Shown in pieces: positions 24,201 to 34,671 of a stretch of DNA of 64,000 nt (its first letter is position 1; each line of letters starts with the position of its first letter). Source of the stretch: Cunninghamia lanceolata (lineage: Eukaryota > Streptophyta > Pinopsida > Cupressales > Cupressaceae); contig BSBN01001807.1 in NCBI GenBank assembly GCA_027924645.1, positions 10,434,001 through 10,498,000 on the forward strand. Direction: 5' to 3'. Under the pieces are notes generated by a model. That model saw only the letters and a list, made by a program, of their open reading frames with translations. It did not search any database and had not been told where the DNA came from. Position numbers and translations under genes: made by a program.

Positions 24201-24660
24201 CCTAAGCGATGGAGGAGATATATATAAGTTTTTCCTATCATGGTCTAAAGTCAATGAAGATATTGAGAAGAAGATAAAGGAACAAGAATAGAAAATATCA
24301 GTTCTATCTCAAAATTTTGATCCTCTAACTGCCTCCCCTATAAGCCAGGAATGTCAATTATTAGCTTGATAGATGAAATAAAGGGACTTGAAAAAGAGAA
24401 AGGCAATACTATGAAGTGGATGTGTGAACTCCAAGGATTGCTTGCCCCCAAGTTGGAATCCATGCATAAGGTCTTATCCAAAGCCTAGAATGCACTTCAG
24501 ACAAGTGATCCTCTAGATCTGGCAAAGGCAAAAGCATATGCATTTTTCTTAAGTGGGCACATCTCCATTTTGGATGGAATGAAGAGTATTTGGGCCTTTA
24601 AACTTGTGCAAATAAAAATGAACTTTGCAGACATTCTTAAGTTCATGTAAATGAGACTTA
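21241..24660 (+). pseudogene. Element N ORF2, unknown function
   Basis: I do not recognise this protein. The chosen start is the ATG at 21241 (MATPLVVDVTKRP), the same start as the duplicated copy at 20873. The reading goes through a TGA at codon 14, then FKKHPHKLVEVESLGAF. It shifts frame near 21525 and continues as FPIFDENEWVQYIVSQIHDE to 23920, then shifts again and reads to about 24650. The N-terminal half looks globular (WLLKPFKITKDVIKIVTGLN, VPGIQGVHWTTNRPVAWQIR). From about 22430 it is Lys/Glu/Ser-rich, low complexity and probably disordered or coiled. No zinc, protease or polymerase motif is seen. In the main frame all seven interruptions (21905, 22133, 22424, 22805, 23297, 23459, 23918) are TAG. 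With the stops ignored it is about 1100 codons long. Confidence 0.6.
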
Positions 24661-24785
24661 ACAGATTATTTGTACATATCTAACAGTATATATAGAATTT
24701 TTGGAGAGTTTTAGCTTGTGGACCCCACCCTTTGCCATTGATGTCAAAGAATGAGTGAAGGGTAGTGAAAAATGAGGTATTTAGC

Positions 24786-24898
24786 AAAGGGGGAGCACCG
24801 GAATAAGTGAAGTACATGAGTGTATAGACAAAGGGGAAGTTACACTAGACACTTAGTCATTTTTCACTAAGTGTTGCCATCAATGCCAAAGGGGGAGA
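24786..24898 (+). other. Element N polypurine tract and two upstream look-alikes
   Basis: AAAGGGGGAGA at 24888-24898 abuts the 3' LTR and is the expected plus-strand primer. Nearly identical tracts stand at 24786-24795 (AAAGGGGGAG) and 24830-24839 (AAAGGGGAAG). Confidence 0.75.
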
Positions 24899-24899
24899 T

Positions 24900-25991
24900 T
24901 GTTGGCAAGAGACACTACTTTGCATTGATAGGTGTTGTCATTGATGGCAACTAAGATCATCCCAATCATCTGCATAACACAATTTATTCATACCGGAAGT
25001 CAGATTCATAATTTGTCTAAGTTTGGGCAGTTAGGAACAGAGCAGCAACAGGGTCCAGTATTTTGGTCTGGATCTCTCCCATGGGAAGTCATGATTAGCT
25101 GCAGATCTAGGGGAGTCATATGCATTGTCAAGATAGTCTAACTCCAAATTTTTTTTCCTCCAGTGATGAAGGATTCAAAAGTTATTAGCCTCTGAGTATC
25201 GGGTTCCAGTTTGTCAAAGGAGACAGAAGAAGAATAGGCCAACCTTGCAGAAGATCTTGATTCTGGATGTATGGAAGTTGTTTGTTGGACAAATAGTGAT
25301 GATCAGTGATAGTGGCTAACATGAGTAATGATTTTCAAGAGAAAGTTTTGGTCCACACCTTAAGTTATGCATAGATCTAGCCGACATAGCAAAGCATTCA
25401 TAAAAGTTCTAAGTGTTGTTGAAGTTGACTTTTAGAATAATTGTAGATCATGTTGCGGATATATATAGCCAATGAAATTGGATGATTCAGTGTGTGTGGT
25501 GTATATGAATAAGGCATATGTGAGAAGAGTAGAAATCCAAAGTGCGAGTGAAGGCAAAATAGTAAGAAGAGCAGAGCAAAGATGAAATGTGTAAGATCAG
25601 TTTTTATACGTAACTGGAACTAAAAATTTTGCATGGGTAAATGCTATTAATCAGTTCAAATCTCTATAATTCTCTTATAATATTTCCATAGGCAATGAGC
25701 CTCCATTTGAGTAGTGAGCCCGAATGCATGTGCATTCCCATTTGTAAAATACTTTTAACAGGGTATTAATTTTTGTGGGTTAACCCCCACCGTGGTTTTT
25801 CCCTTAACCGGATTTCCACATCAAAAATCTTGGTGTCAAGTGTACTATTTTCATTTCTGCACATGTTATTGATTAATGCTGAAATGTTTTGATTATAAGT
25901 TATAAAAGAAGATTAAGAGAAAGAAATTATTAAAATTATGTGACAACTGATTCACCCCCCCCCCCCTCAGTTGTCCGGACCTAATTCAACA
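24900..25991 (+). repeat. Element N 3' LTR
   Basis: 1092 bases matching the 5' LTR. The C-run near 25953-25964 is longer than in the 5' copy (about 12 Cs). The LTR ends TTCAACA at 25991. Confidence 0.88.
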
Positions 25992-25996
25992 TGCTG

Positions 25997-26337
25997 GAAT
26001 AATGGTGTTAATCATTTCATATTTCTAGAATATTAAAAAAATCAAATTCATTGTTAAAATATTAAAATAAATAAATCTATGCATTTCGTTTTGTTTTCTG
26101 TAAACTTTAGTTACTATTAAAAGAGTTATTTATCAAAATTTTGTGTTGTATAATATGTAATTGAATTTAGCTAGGGTTTGAATTTTTTTTCATATTTAGC
26201 TAGGGTTTCATTAACTAATCCTTTTATTTTTAATATAGATTAAGACTTTATTATTTTATGACACTCTCTATTTTTATAAAACATGAGCCACTGAAAAAGA
26301 AATAAATTAAATTTTATTATGTAGAAAATAAAATAAA
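25997..26337 (-). repeat. Continuation of the inverted dispersed repeat
   Basis: About 26246-26338 is the reverse complement of 3630-3722 (for example AAAACATGAGCCA and TTATTATGTAGAAAATAAAA). The stretch 25997-26245 is AT-rich and only weakly comparable. Together with 17815-18039 it forms the copy that element N split. Confidence 0.5.
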
Positions 26338-26480
26338 ACTAGCATATCTATATTTAAAAAATATATCCTTCTGGAGGCACCTATTTTTTAATCAATTTAC
26401 CACACAGGTGGAATAGGCACCTCGAGAAGGATATCTCTTGGCGCATTTTAGATATATTTTTTAAATATAGATATGCTAGT
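26338..26480. mobile_element. MITE-like unit with 30-base perfect terminal inverted repeats
   Basis: The unit starts ACTAGCATATCTATATTT at 26338 and ends with the exact reverse complement at 26480; the arms are 26338-26367 and 26451-26480. It is 143 bases long and non-coding. The interior contains AGGCACCT and AGGTGGAATAGGCACCT-type repeats. Its left edge sits exactly where similarity to the 3630-3722 repeat stops. I cannot make out a clear target-site duplication. Related but decayed sequence (AGATATCTCTAGGTG, AATAGGCGTACTTTAGAGATA) occurs near 2770-2900 and 4215-4290. Confidence 0.6.
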
Positions 26481-26542
26481 ATATATATTTATTTTTCCTA
26501 TCCTTTCCTTTTTTATAAAATACATTTTTCCAATATATGTGT

Positions 26543-27211
26543 TGTTAATTTTTATGTAGCTTGGACAGGTGTTCTAGTCTTGGGTGGTGATTACGAGGCT
26601 GGAAACACAGTTGGAATAATTATCTCCATACCTAGATAATTGATTTCTCGAGAGACTTCTAGATATTAGGGTTTAGAGTCTAATTAATCCTAGCCATTGA
26701 TTAAGATTAAATCATGGCCATTGGTTTCCAATGAGGGGATTATAAAAGAGGATCAATAGGCATTTGGAGAACACAGATCTAAGAAGTATTTGCAGCGATA
26801 GCAAATAAATAAATTTGCAGTGATAGCAAATTGATTTGCAGTGAGAGCAAGGGTGCAGCGATAGCGTTCAAGACAGTAGTAGTGGAATTTCTATAGGAGA
26901 AATTGGGAGAAGAATTTCCGGAGGAGATCATTGCCGGAGCTCTGCCAGTAAGAGGCAAGCAGTCTATGTATCTCTTGATTTGATTTAATAAAGTTCCTCA
27001 TCTGCAGTACTGGTTTTCCCTTCGGGGTTTTTCCAGGGACAATTTGTCCAAAATGTTGTGTTGATTTTATTTTTCTGTCTCCATGATTTTTCCGTGAAGT
27101 TGCAGCTGTGTTATTATTTAATATTTGCTGTAAATTAATTAATTTCTCGGCAGCCAAATAATCTTATAAGATAGGAAATTAATAATCAGTAGTTGCAATA
27201 GATTTTTCACA
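26543..27211 (+). repeat. Element B 5' LTR
   Basis: Starts TGTTAATTTTTATG and ends GATTTTTCACA. TATAAAAG at 26741-26748 is the likely TATA box. A short imperfect repeat GCAGCGATAGCAAAT / GCAGTGATAGCAAAT follows it (about 26792-26850). Confidence 0.93.
26741..26748 (+). promoter_or_regulatory. Element B TATA box
   Basis: TATAAAAG at LTR offset 198, conserved at the identical offset in the 3' LTR. It is placed as expected to drive the genomic RNA of the element. Confidence 0.6.
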
Positions 27212-27223
27212 TGGTATCAGAGC
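27212..27223 (+). other. Element B primer-binding site
   Basis: TGGTATCAGAGC immediately after the 5' LTR, matching the usual copia site for initiator tRNA-Met. Confidence 0.92.
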
Positions 27224-27330
27224 GGATCTGAGGGCAGAATAGGCACAGGGAGAAAGGAAAAATAATAAATAAAAAATCTAGGGTTTATAAAACCCAGTTT
27301 GACCTCTTCAAATTATTATTTTCTTTTGAG

Positions 27331-28164
27331 ATGGCCTCAGCAAGTTTAAGAGATCAGGACAGATTGGATGGAGCCTCAAATTTTGGTGTCTGGAAAGCCA
27401 GAATTTCTTTATTGCTGGAAGAGAATGGTATCAAGGATTATGTGACCACTGTTGTACCTGTACCTACAGATGCAACACAGCTCGTAGCATATAAGAAGGA
27501 AGATGCCAAGGCAAGGAGGCTGATTCTTGACGGTGTTAAGGATCATATTGTTCCGCATATTGCAGAGTTAGATACAACAAAGACGATGTGGGACGCCATT
27601 ATGAATCTGTACCAGAATGCTACCCTTAACCGAAAGCTGATTCTCAGAGAAAAGTTAAGGAATACCCAGATGAATAAGGGAGAAGACATCACAAGTTACC
27701 TCACCAGACTTAGACTTGTCAAGGATGAATTGGCAGCTGTTGGAGACAAGCCAAAGGATGATGAGCTAGTACGAATAGCCCTGAATGGGTTTACTAAGCA
27801 GTGGGATGTCTTTGTTCAAGTTATTAATGGACGAGACACCTTACCGAGTTGGGATCGACTATGGAGTGACTTCACTCAGGAGGAGCTTAGACTAAGTCTT
27901 GTCAATGGTACCAGCAGTAATAGTCAGAAAAGTGAGGTGGAATAGGAAAACGTTGCCCTAGCAGGAAAAGGGAAAGCGAAGAAGGGGTCTGGCAAAGGAT
28001 CAAATCCAAAAAGTGAGAAGAAGAAGGACTTATCTAAGATCAAATGCTATGGCTATCACGAGTTCGGCCACTATGTCAGCGATTGCCCACAAAGGAAGAA
28101 AAATGAAAAGAAGGGCAAGAAGCAGACGGCAGCTTCAGCAAGTGTAGATGAGCTTTCTAGTAGA
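27331..28164 (+). pseudogene. Element B gag (one TAG)
   Basis: Start ATG at 27331 (MASASLRDQDRLDGASNFG), the first ATG after the leader and a typical copia gag opening. The first 204 codons form a UBN2-type gag capsid region (FGVWKARISLLLEENGIKD ... DYVTTVV ... LTRLRLVKDELAAVGDKP). The TAG at 27943-27945 then interrupts the frame. Reading on in the same frame gives a Lys/Gly-rich basic stretch and a zinc knuckle at 28045-28086. The knuckle reads C-x2-Y-x4-H-x4-C: the second zinc ligand is Tyr (TAT at 28054-28056) instead of Cys, so it is probably unable to bind zinc. Gag would form the particle and package RNA. The frame is continuous with pol, so this is one polyprotein gene. Confidence 0.9.
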
Positions 28165-31100
28165 ATGGAGGATGAGTTTGCACTCATAGCTTGCCTGACT
28201 AGCTCAACCTCACAGGGTGTTTGGTATATAGATAGTGGGGCATCATTTCATATGACAGGAGTTAGGGAGTACTTCTCCAGATACAAGGAGGAGGACATCA
28301 GATTCCAGATTCAGATGGGGAACAAGTCCAAGTGCAATCCAGTTGGGAGAGGGACTGTTCTATTTCAGAGGGAGAATGGCAAGCCTATTTCCATTCATGA
28401 TGTGTTGTATGTGCCAGGCTTGGGCATGAATCTAATTTCCATATCTGTCCTTTAGGATAAAGGCTACAATGTACTCTTTAGAGGGGCGCATGTTTTAATC
28501 AAGCATAAGGATTGGAAATCACCCATAGCTATTGGAGTTAGGAGTGGCCAACTTTATAGGTTGCAGTTTGATACTCCTAAGGCACTAGTGAGTAGCAGTA
28601 ATCCTAGAGATCAAGGAGAGCTATGGCATAGAAGGATGGGCCATATACATCATGGAGCACTTAAATTGCTTCGTGAGACAGTGACAGGTGTTCCAGACGT
28701 GAGCACAGAGCATGATGATGTATGTAAGGGATGTGTATTGGGGAAGTTTGTGAAAGCAGCTTTTCCAAGGAGTGACACCAGATCCAAGGGGGTTCTTGAT
28801 CTAGTACATTCAGATTTATGTGGACCAATGTCAACAAAGTCTCTCAGAGGATATGAGTACTTTGTTACTTTTATTGATGATTTCTCCAGGAAGACCTGGA
28901 TATACTTCTTGAAGACCAAGGATGAGGTCTTCAGTCACTTCCAGGAGTTCAAAGCTCTTGTGGAGAATTCGACAGGCAGGAAGGTAAAGGTTCTTCGGTC
29001 AGACAATGGAGGTGAGTACAAAGGGAAAGAGTTCCAGGAGTTCTGTACCAGGGAAGGAATCAAGAGAGAGTGGACCGTTCCTTACAACCCGCAGCAGAAT
29101 GGGGTTGCTGAGAGGAAGAATCGTTCTATATCGGAGGCAGCAAGGGCTATGTTGTATGACCAAGATATGCCACGATACTTATGGGCAGAGGCATGTAGTA
29201 CAGCAGTATACATACAAAATAGGGTTCCACATAAGGTATTGGGCAAGATGACACCAGAGGAGGCATTCTCAGGGAAGAAGCCAGATGTCAGTCACTTCAG
29301 GATATTTGGGAGTTTGGCGTTTTGTCACATTCCAGGGGCTACACGTTCCAAGTTAGATCAGACTGCAGAGAGAGGGTACTTTGTGGGGTACAACGAGACC
29401 TCAAAGGCATATCAGATATTTATTCCAGGGACCAGGAGGATTATAGTCAGGCATGATGTCAAATTCATGGAGGACAAGGCATATAGGAGGTCCAGAGATT
29501 TGCCAGCAGATGATCAGAATGAGCAGCCAACAGAAGCTCCAAGGATTGTTCAACCAGAACAGGGGCAGCGAAGCATGAGTATAGTTACTAGTACAAGCAC
29601 AGGCTCAAGTGCTGAGAGTTCGCAGAGTATGGAGCAACAGATACAGCAAATCCAAGAGATGCATCAAGAAGATATGGAGTTTGATATTTCATCCTCTATA
29701 GTTGACAGGAGGAACTGTGAGGTTCAGCAGACACATAAGGATACTCAGGAGTTTGTGGGAGCTCCTACGACGAGTAATAGACAGCGGAAACAACCAGCTA
29801 GGTATAATGACTATGTGGCATTGGTTAGTCAGTTGGTAGATAGTGAACCTTCCAGCTATCAGGAGGCTGCACAGCAACAGGTGTGGCAAGATGCGATGGT
29901 TGAGGAATATACCTCAATAATGCAGAATGATGTGTGGGAGGTTGTGCCTAGACCGACAGATAGGGCAGTGGTTGGATCACGCTGGATCTATAAGATTAAG
30001 CATGGTGCAGATGGTAGCATCGAAAAATACAAGGCAAGGTTCGTGGCCAAGGGGTTCTCTCAAAAGGAGCGAATAGACTATGAGGAGACATTCACTCCAG
30101 TGGCCAGGTATACTTCTATACGAGCCGTAATCTCACTTGCGGCGCATATGGGATGGCAGATCCATCAAATGGATGTCAAGACGGCATTTCTTAATGGTGA
30201 ATTGTTAGAAGAGGTATACATAGAACAACCAGAGGGCTTTGTAGCACACAGCAGCGAAACCCATGTGTGCAGATTGAAGAAAGCTTTGTATGGACTCAAG
30301 CAGGCTCCCAGGGCATGGTATGAGTGCATTGATAGATACTTGCAGGGAATAGGCTTTGTGAAGAGTGAGGCGGATTCTAACCTCTACTACTTGGTGGTTG
30401 GGGGTGAAATTCTCATTCTTGTTCTATATGTGGACGACTTGTTTTTAACAGGTTCACTGGGGCTTATAGAGGAGTGCAAGAGGGACCTTGCAGCAGAGTT
30501 CGAGATGAAGGATTTGGGGCTTATGCACTACTTTCTAGGCATGGAAGTGTGGCAGACAGATGGAGAGATTTTCCTTGGACAAGGGAAATACTACATTGAA
30601 ATCTTGAAGAGGTTTGAGATGCAAGATTGCAGAGCCATGTCTACACCTATGATCACAAATTGGAAGAAGGTAGACGCATCCAAGGAAAAGGATGTAGACC
30701 CCACCTTATACATGATGTTGATTGGATCTCTCATGTATTTGGTCAACACTAGGCCAGATATATCCTTTGCAGTAAACTCTCTTAGTCAGTTCATGGTTGA
30801 GCCGAAGAGAGTGCATTGGATAGCGGCAAAGCATGTATTGCGGTATTTGCGTGGTACAATCGAGTATGGGATCAGATATGCTCGAGGTGATGGTATCAAG
30901 TTGATAGGCTATACTGATGCAGATTGGGTAGGTAGTGCGGTGGACAGGAAAAGCACTTCAGGGTGCTGCTTTAGTTTGGGATCAGGAGTTGTCTCTTGGT
31001 ACAGTAGGAAGCAAAAGTTCGTGGCTCTGAGTTCTGCAGAAGCAGAATACATAGCAGCTAGCATGGCAACGTGTGAGGCTATATGGCTTCGAAAGTTGCT

Positions 31101-31392
31101 GGTAGCCTTGTTTGGTCAGAGGGTTGAGACTACAGTGATACACTGTGATAATCAGAGTTGCATCAGATTATCTGAGAATCCAGTGTTTCATGATAGGTCT
31201 AAGCATATAGACATCAGATATCATTTCATCAGGGATTGTGTACAGCGGAGGGTTGTTCAGCTACAGTATATACCTACAAATCAGCAGGTAGCAGACATTT
31301 TGACAAAGGCATTGGGGAAGGCGAAATTCATCTTCTTCAGAGGTAAGTTGGGTGTTATGCAGAACACGTTCCTCGCTAAGAGGGAGTGTTAA
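28165..31392 (+). pseudogene. Element B pol: protease-integrase-RT-RNase H (one TAG)
   Basis: Same frame as gag. Protease: WYIDSGASFHMTG with the DSG triplet at about 28231-28239. A TAG at 28453-28455 precedes the rest. In the 943-codon stretch from 28561 one finds the zinc-binding [12 protein letters not shown] ... CKGC (residues 21-58), the integrase catalytic D85, D148 and E184 (a D,D-35-E spacing), RT with [19 protein letters not shown] and YVDDL at residues 623-627 (30427-30441), and RNase H with D786 (GYTDADW), E827 (SSAEAEY) and D863 (HCDNQS). All catalytic residues I looked for are present. It ends at TAA 31390-31392 inside the 3' LTR. The only visible lesions in 4 kb are the two TAGs and the altered zinc knuckle. 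Confidence 0.93.
31378..31386 (+). other. Element B polypurine tract
   Basis: AAGAGGGAG abuts the 3' LTR. It overlaps the last codons of the polyprotein (AKREC), whose stop lies inside the LTR at 31390-31392. Confidence 0.8.
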
Positions 31393-32055
31393 TTTTTATG
31401 TAGCTTGGACAGGTGTTCTAGTCTCGGGTGGTGATTACGAGGTTGGAAACACAGCTGGAATAATTATCTCCATACCTAGATAATTGATTTCTCGAGAGAC
31501 TTCTAGATATTAGGGTTTAGAGTCTAATTAATCCTAGCCATTGATTAAGATTAAATCATGGCCATTGGTTTCCAATGAGGTGATTATAAAAGAGGATCAA
31601 TAGGCATTTGGAGAACACAGATCTGAGAAGTATTTGCAGCGATAGCAAATAAATAAATTTGCAGTGATAGCAAATTGATTTGCAATGAGAGCAAGGGCAC
31701 AGCGATAGCGTTCAAGACAGCAGTAGTGGAATTTCTATAGGAGAAATTGGGAGAAGAATTTCTGGAGGAGATCATTGCCGGAGCTCTGCCAGTAAGAGGC
31801 AAGCAGTCTATGTATCTCTTGATTTGATTTAATAAAGTTCCTCATCTGCAGTACTGGTTTTCCCTTCAGGGTTTTTCCAGGGACAATTTGTCCAAAATGT
31901 TGTGTTGATTTTATTTTTCTGTCTCCATGATTTTTCTGTGAAGTTGCAGCTGTGTTATTATTTAATATTTGCTGTAAATTAATTAATTTCTCGGCAGCCA
32001 AATAATCTTATAAGATAGGAAATTAATAATCAGTAGCTGCAATAGATTTTTCACA
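31387..32055 (+). repeat. Element B 3' LTR
   Basis: Same length as the 5' LTR, with the TATA box at the same offset (31585-31592). Twelve of the 13 differences I count are transitions. Confidence 0.93.
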
Positions 32056-32060
32056 TGTGT

Positions 32061-34130
32061 GTTTATTTTTATATATTTATTTTTCCAATCACTTTATTTT
32101 TTTATAAAATACATTTTGGTATAAGGGGAAAATATGTAAAACATATATATATTTTCAAATCTTGCACAACAAAGTATTTCATATATTCAAAAAAATAAAT
32201 AGATACATTTTTATATTTGCTAATGTTCAATAATAATCCAAACAAGTATTTTAAAAGCAACAATAAGATTACTTTTACTTTTTATTGGAATGAACAAAGT
32301 AATATGTTTTTCAATGCATTAAAACAATCACACCACTTATTCATTTATTTCTTTAAATACTTAATATTTTGGTTAAATGGAGAATAAGAAAGGAATAGAT
32401 ATTTTTCTTTCATCCACAATGCACTTAATGTATAACAATACATATTCAAACTTTAGAACTTAAGTAAGAAGTAGAAATACAATCTTTTTCCAACCATTAC
32501 ACATTTAGAAGAGGTAGAATAAAAATTTAAATATATCTTCTCCACACCTATACTTTTCAATACACAATAATACATTTCAACATTGAAAACTGAAATAAAG
32601 AGTTGAAGTTACTATTTTTTCCATAACATAAATACATTTATAGATCCATATGTTAGAAATGAAGGTAATTATTTGTTGTGCCTTGCACACATGCCCCATT
32701 TTTCCAAATGGAGACCCCCTCTTTCGCTTTGGCGTGAGGTCTCAACCTTTGTTACATATGATGATGAGAAAGTGAATTTGTGCTTAGAGTGCATGATTTG
32801 TTCCATATTTGAGTATTTTGCATGTTTGGAGTGATTTGATGTCATTTGGAGGTGTCTTGAGTGGTCTTGTGCTTTAAAAAAAGCCATCTATTGCCTTTTG
32901 TGCTAAAATTGGGCATTACTGCACTTTACTTAGAAATCCTATGTCACTGGATATTGCCCTTGAAATTGCTTCTACATGATGTGTCATGTTGAAATTCCTA
33001 GTTTCCATGTCTTAGAGTTGCAAAATCATGTCAAATTCCATAAGATTTCACTAAGGGGTTCATATGTTTTCACCCTAATGCATGCTCCTGGCACCTTGAT
33101 TTGGCTAAGTCTGAAACCTTGAAAATTGGCTAAGTCTAAAATCTGGTGGAATCACAAAAATCTAGAATCTGCATATGAAATCCTATGGATCTGGAACCTA
33201 TCTCAAACATCCTGAAAGTATATTTAAAAATATTTAAAATTATACTTAAATATATTTTTAAATATATATTCACCCTAGCAAATTCAAAATCTGGTGCTAA
33301 AAATAGCCTCTACTGTACTTTGTGCTAAAACTACCTCCTACTGACCTTTGTGCTAAAATCATCCTTGACCGACCTCCCTCCAAGCTACCACTAAGTCAGT
33401 TGGACCAAAAATCCCCACTGAGACAATTTCAAAGAAAAGCGCTAAAACGGGCTTCAACCGACTTGCGTTAATATTTGTCTTCACTGCACTTGGTCAGTAG
33501 ACAGAAATCTGTACTAGTCAGTTGCATTGAAAATCCTTGCCATTGAAGTTAGAGCTAAAAATAGACCTCTCAGACCTGCGCAAAAAATCACCTTCACTGA
33601 CTTTAGTCGGTCAGACCCAAAATCTGCGCTAAGGTCGGTTGGACCTCAAATCAGTGCCAAAACCATTTTGCGCTAGAATTGCACCTCATGGACCCACGCT
33701 AAATTTGACCTCCACCAACTTTTTGTCCGTGACACCCAAAACCCACGCTTTTCAACATTTTGGCTTAGAAATTGAGTTTTTCAAGGTACAAATTGAATTT
33801 TCTTGATAGATATGGATTGCACAACTATTTATCATATCATGACCAACATTTTTACCAAGTTTGTGTGAATTTTGGGCATGTTTAATGACAATTAATGTTA
33901 CTACACATGAAAAGTCCGTAGCCCCCCAAAATCCCACTTTTTGCAGAAATGGATAGAAAAACATGAAATAAATGTCTCCAAAATGGATTCTAATGACCAC
34001 AAAAACTTCCCAAATCAATATATAGGCCAAATGGGTACTTGAAAATGGTAAAAAATGCAGAAAATCATGTGAAAATCACTGGATTTAAGAGATTGTTCAT
34101 AGAAAAGTGACATTGACAATGAGTTGTTTT
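32061..34130. repeat. Non-coding stretch with degenerate short repeats
   Basis: No gene. At about 33285-33745 short motifs such as GCGCTAAAATC, TTCACTGACTT and GGTCAGACCCAAAATC recur many times at irregular spacing of 35-60 bases, an old decayed tandem array; TTTGTGCTAAAA also appears at 32898-32909. An outer unit may start at 32651 (TGTTAGAAATGAAGG, preceded by CCATA); see the findings. Confidence 0.45.
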
Positions 34131-34666
34131 TGTTAGGGTTAGCCGATAGAAGATATCAATTAAATGCAAATAAAGATTAAATAGAGGAATGCAAAATACA
34201 CAGAAATAATAACAGCGAGAGACAAGTTTTAACGTGGTTCACCCAAACTTGGGCTACATCCACCAACAGAGAGTCCAATATTATTATCCAGTAAATCAAA
34301 CCGATTATAACCAGTAATCCTTGCAACTCAATACTGCTACAAATGCTACAATACATCAATGGAAACCCTAACCCTTAGCCATTTTTATCATGACTTTTGT
34401 CAATTACAAAATAGGGTTTTTTTATGCCAGCCAATGAAAAAATAACTCCCGATGCCTTAATAAAATAATAAAAAACCGTGTGAGGTTTCGGGGGCATTTC
34501 CCCCGAGCCCCCATGGGGGCGCTGCCCCTCAACCCCACCCTATATCATGACAGTGGCCATGTCAGGGGCACTGCCCCTTGACCTCATAGGAATTTGGGGG
34601 GAAACCACACTGCTAAAAGTGGGGTTAATTTAACCTCTGAGTCTGATTAGGCTCCATATAACAACA
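34131..34666 (-). mobile_element. Solo LTR (copia type)
   Basis: 536 bases beginning TGTTAGGGTTAGCC and ending ATAACAACA, flanked by a perfect 5-base TSD GTTTT (34126-34130 and 34667-34671). The block AACGTGGTTCACCC at about 34230-34243 is the reverse complement of the block in the element C LTR (GGTGAACCACGTT), so the LTR lies on the minus strand. No internal region or second LTR adjoins it, which is the product of LTR-LTR recombination. It contains a GC-rich section (about 34485-34620) with CCCCC/GGGGG inverted runs. Confidence 0.8.
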
Positions 34667-34671
34667 GTTTT

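Larger units (their letters stand above)
18045..25991 (+). mobile_element. Element N: LTR retrotransposon without pol
   Basis: A 7.9 kb element. The LTRs are 18045-19149 and 24900-25991, roughly 92% identical by eye, beginning TGTTGGCAAGAG and ending CTAATTCAACA. The flanks TGTTG (18040-18044) and TGCTG (25992-25996) are a TSD with one mismatch. It has a primer-binding site and a polypurine tract, so it is structurally able to be mobilised. I find no protease, integrase, RT or RNase H in the 5.75 kb interior. Instead there is a coiled-coil plus zinc-knuckle region and a long ORF2 of unknown function. This makes it a large non-autonomous element that would depend on proteins from a related copia-type element (inference from the tRNA-Met site and polypurine tract). 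Confidence 0.88.
26543..32055 (+). mobile_element. Element B: Ty1/copia LTR retrotransposon, nearly intact
   Basis: 5,513 bases with LTRs 26543-27211 and 31387-32055, both 669 bases. They differ at about 13 positions by hand alignment (about 98% identical) with no indels. The TSD TGTGT is perfect (26538-26542 and 32056-32060). The primer-binding site directly follows the 5' LTR and a polypurine tract directly precedes the 3' LTR. One reading frame from 27331 to 31392 covers gag, protease, integrase, RT and RNase H and is broken only by two TAG codons. It is the youngest or among the youngest insertions here. It split a pair of similar AT-rich segments (about 26485-26530 and 32065-32115). Confidence 0.96.

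Noticed and set aside
27943..28455. Translational readthrough of TAG or a changed genetic code
   Set aside because: Both TAGs in element B lie where decay of CAG is expected, the context after them is not a known readthrough signal, and plant nuclear genes use TAG as stop.
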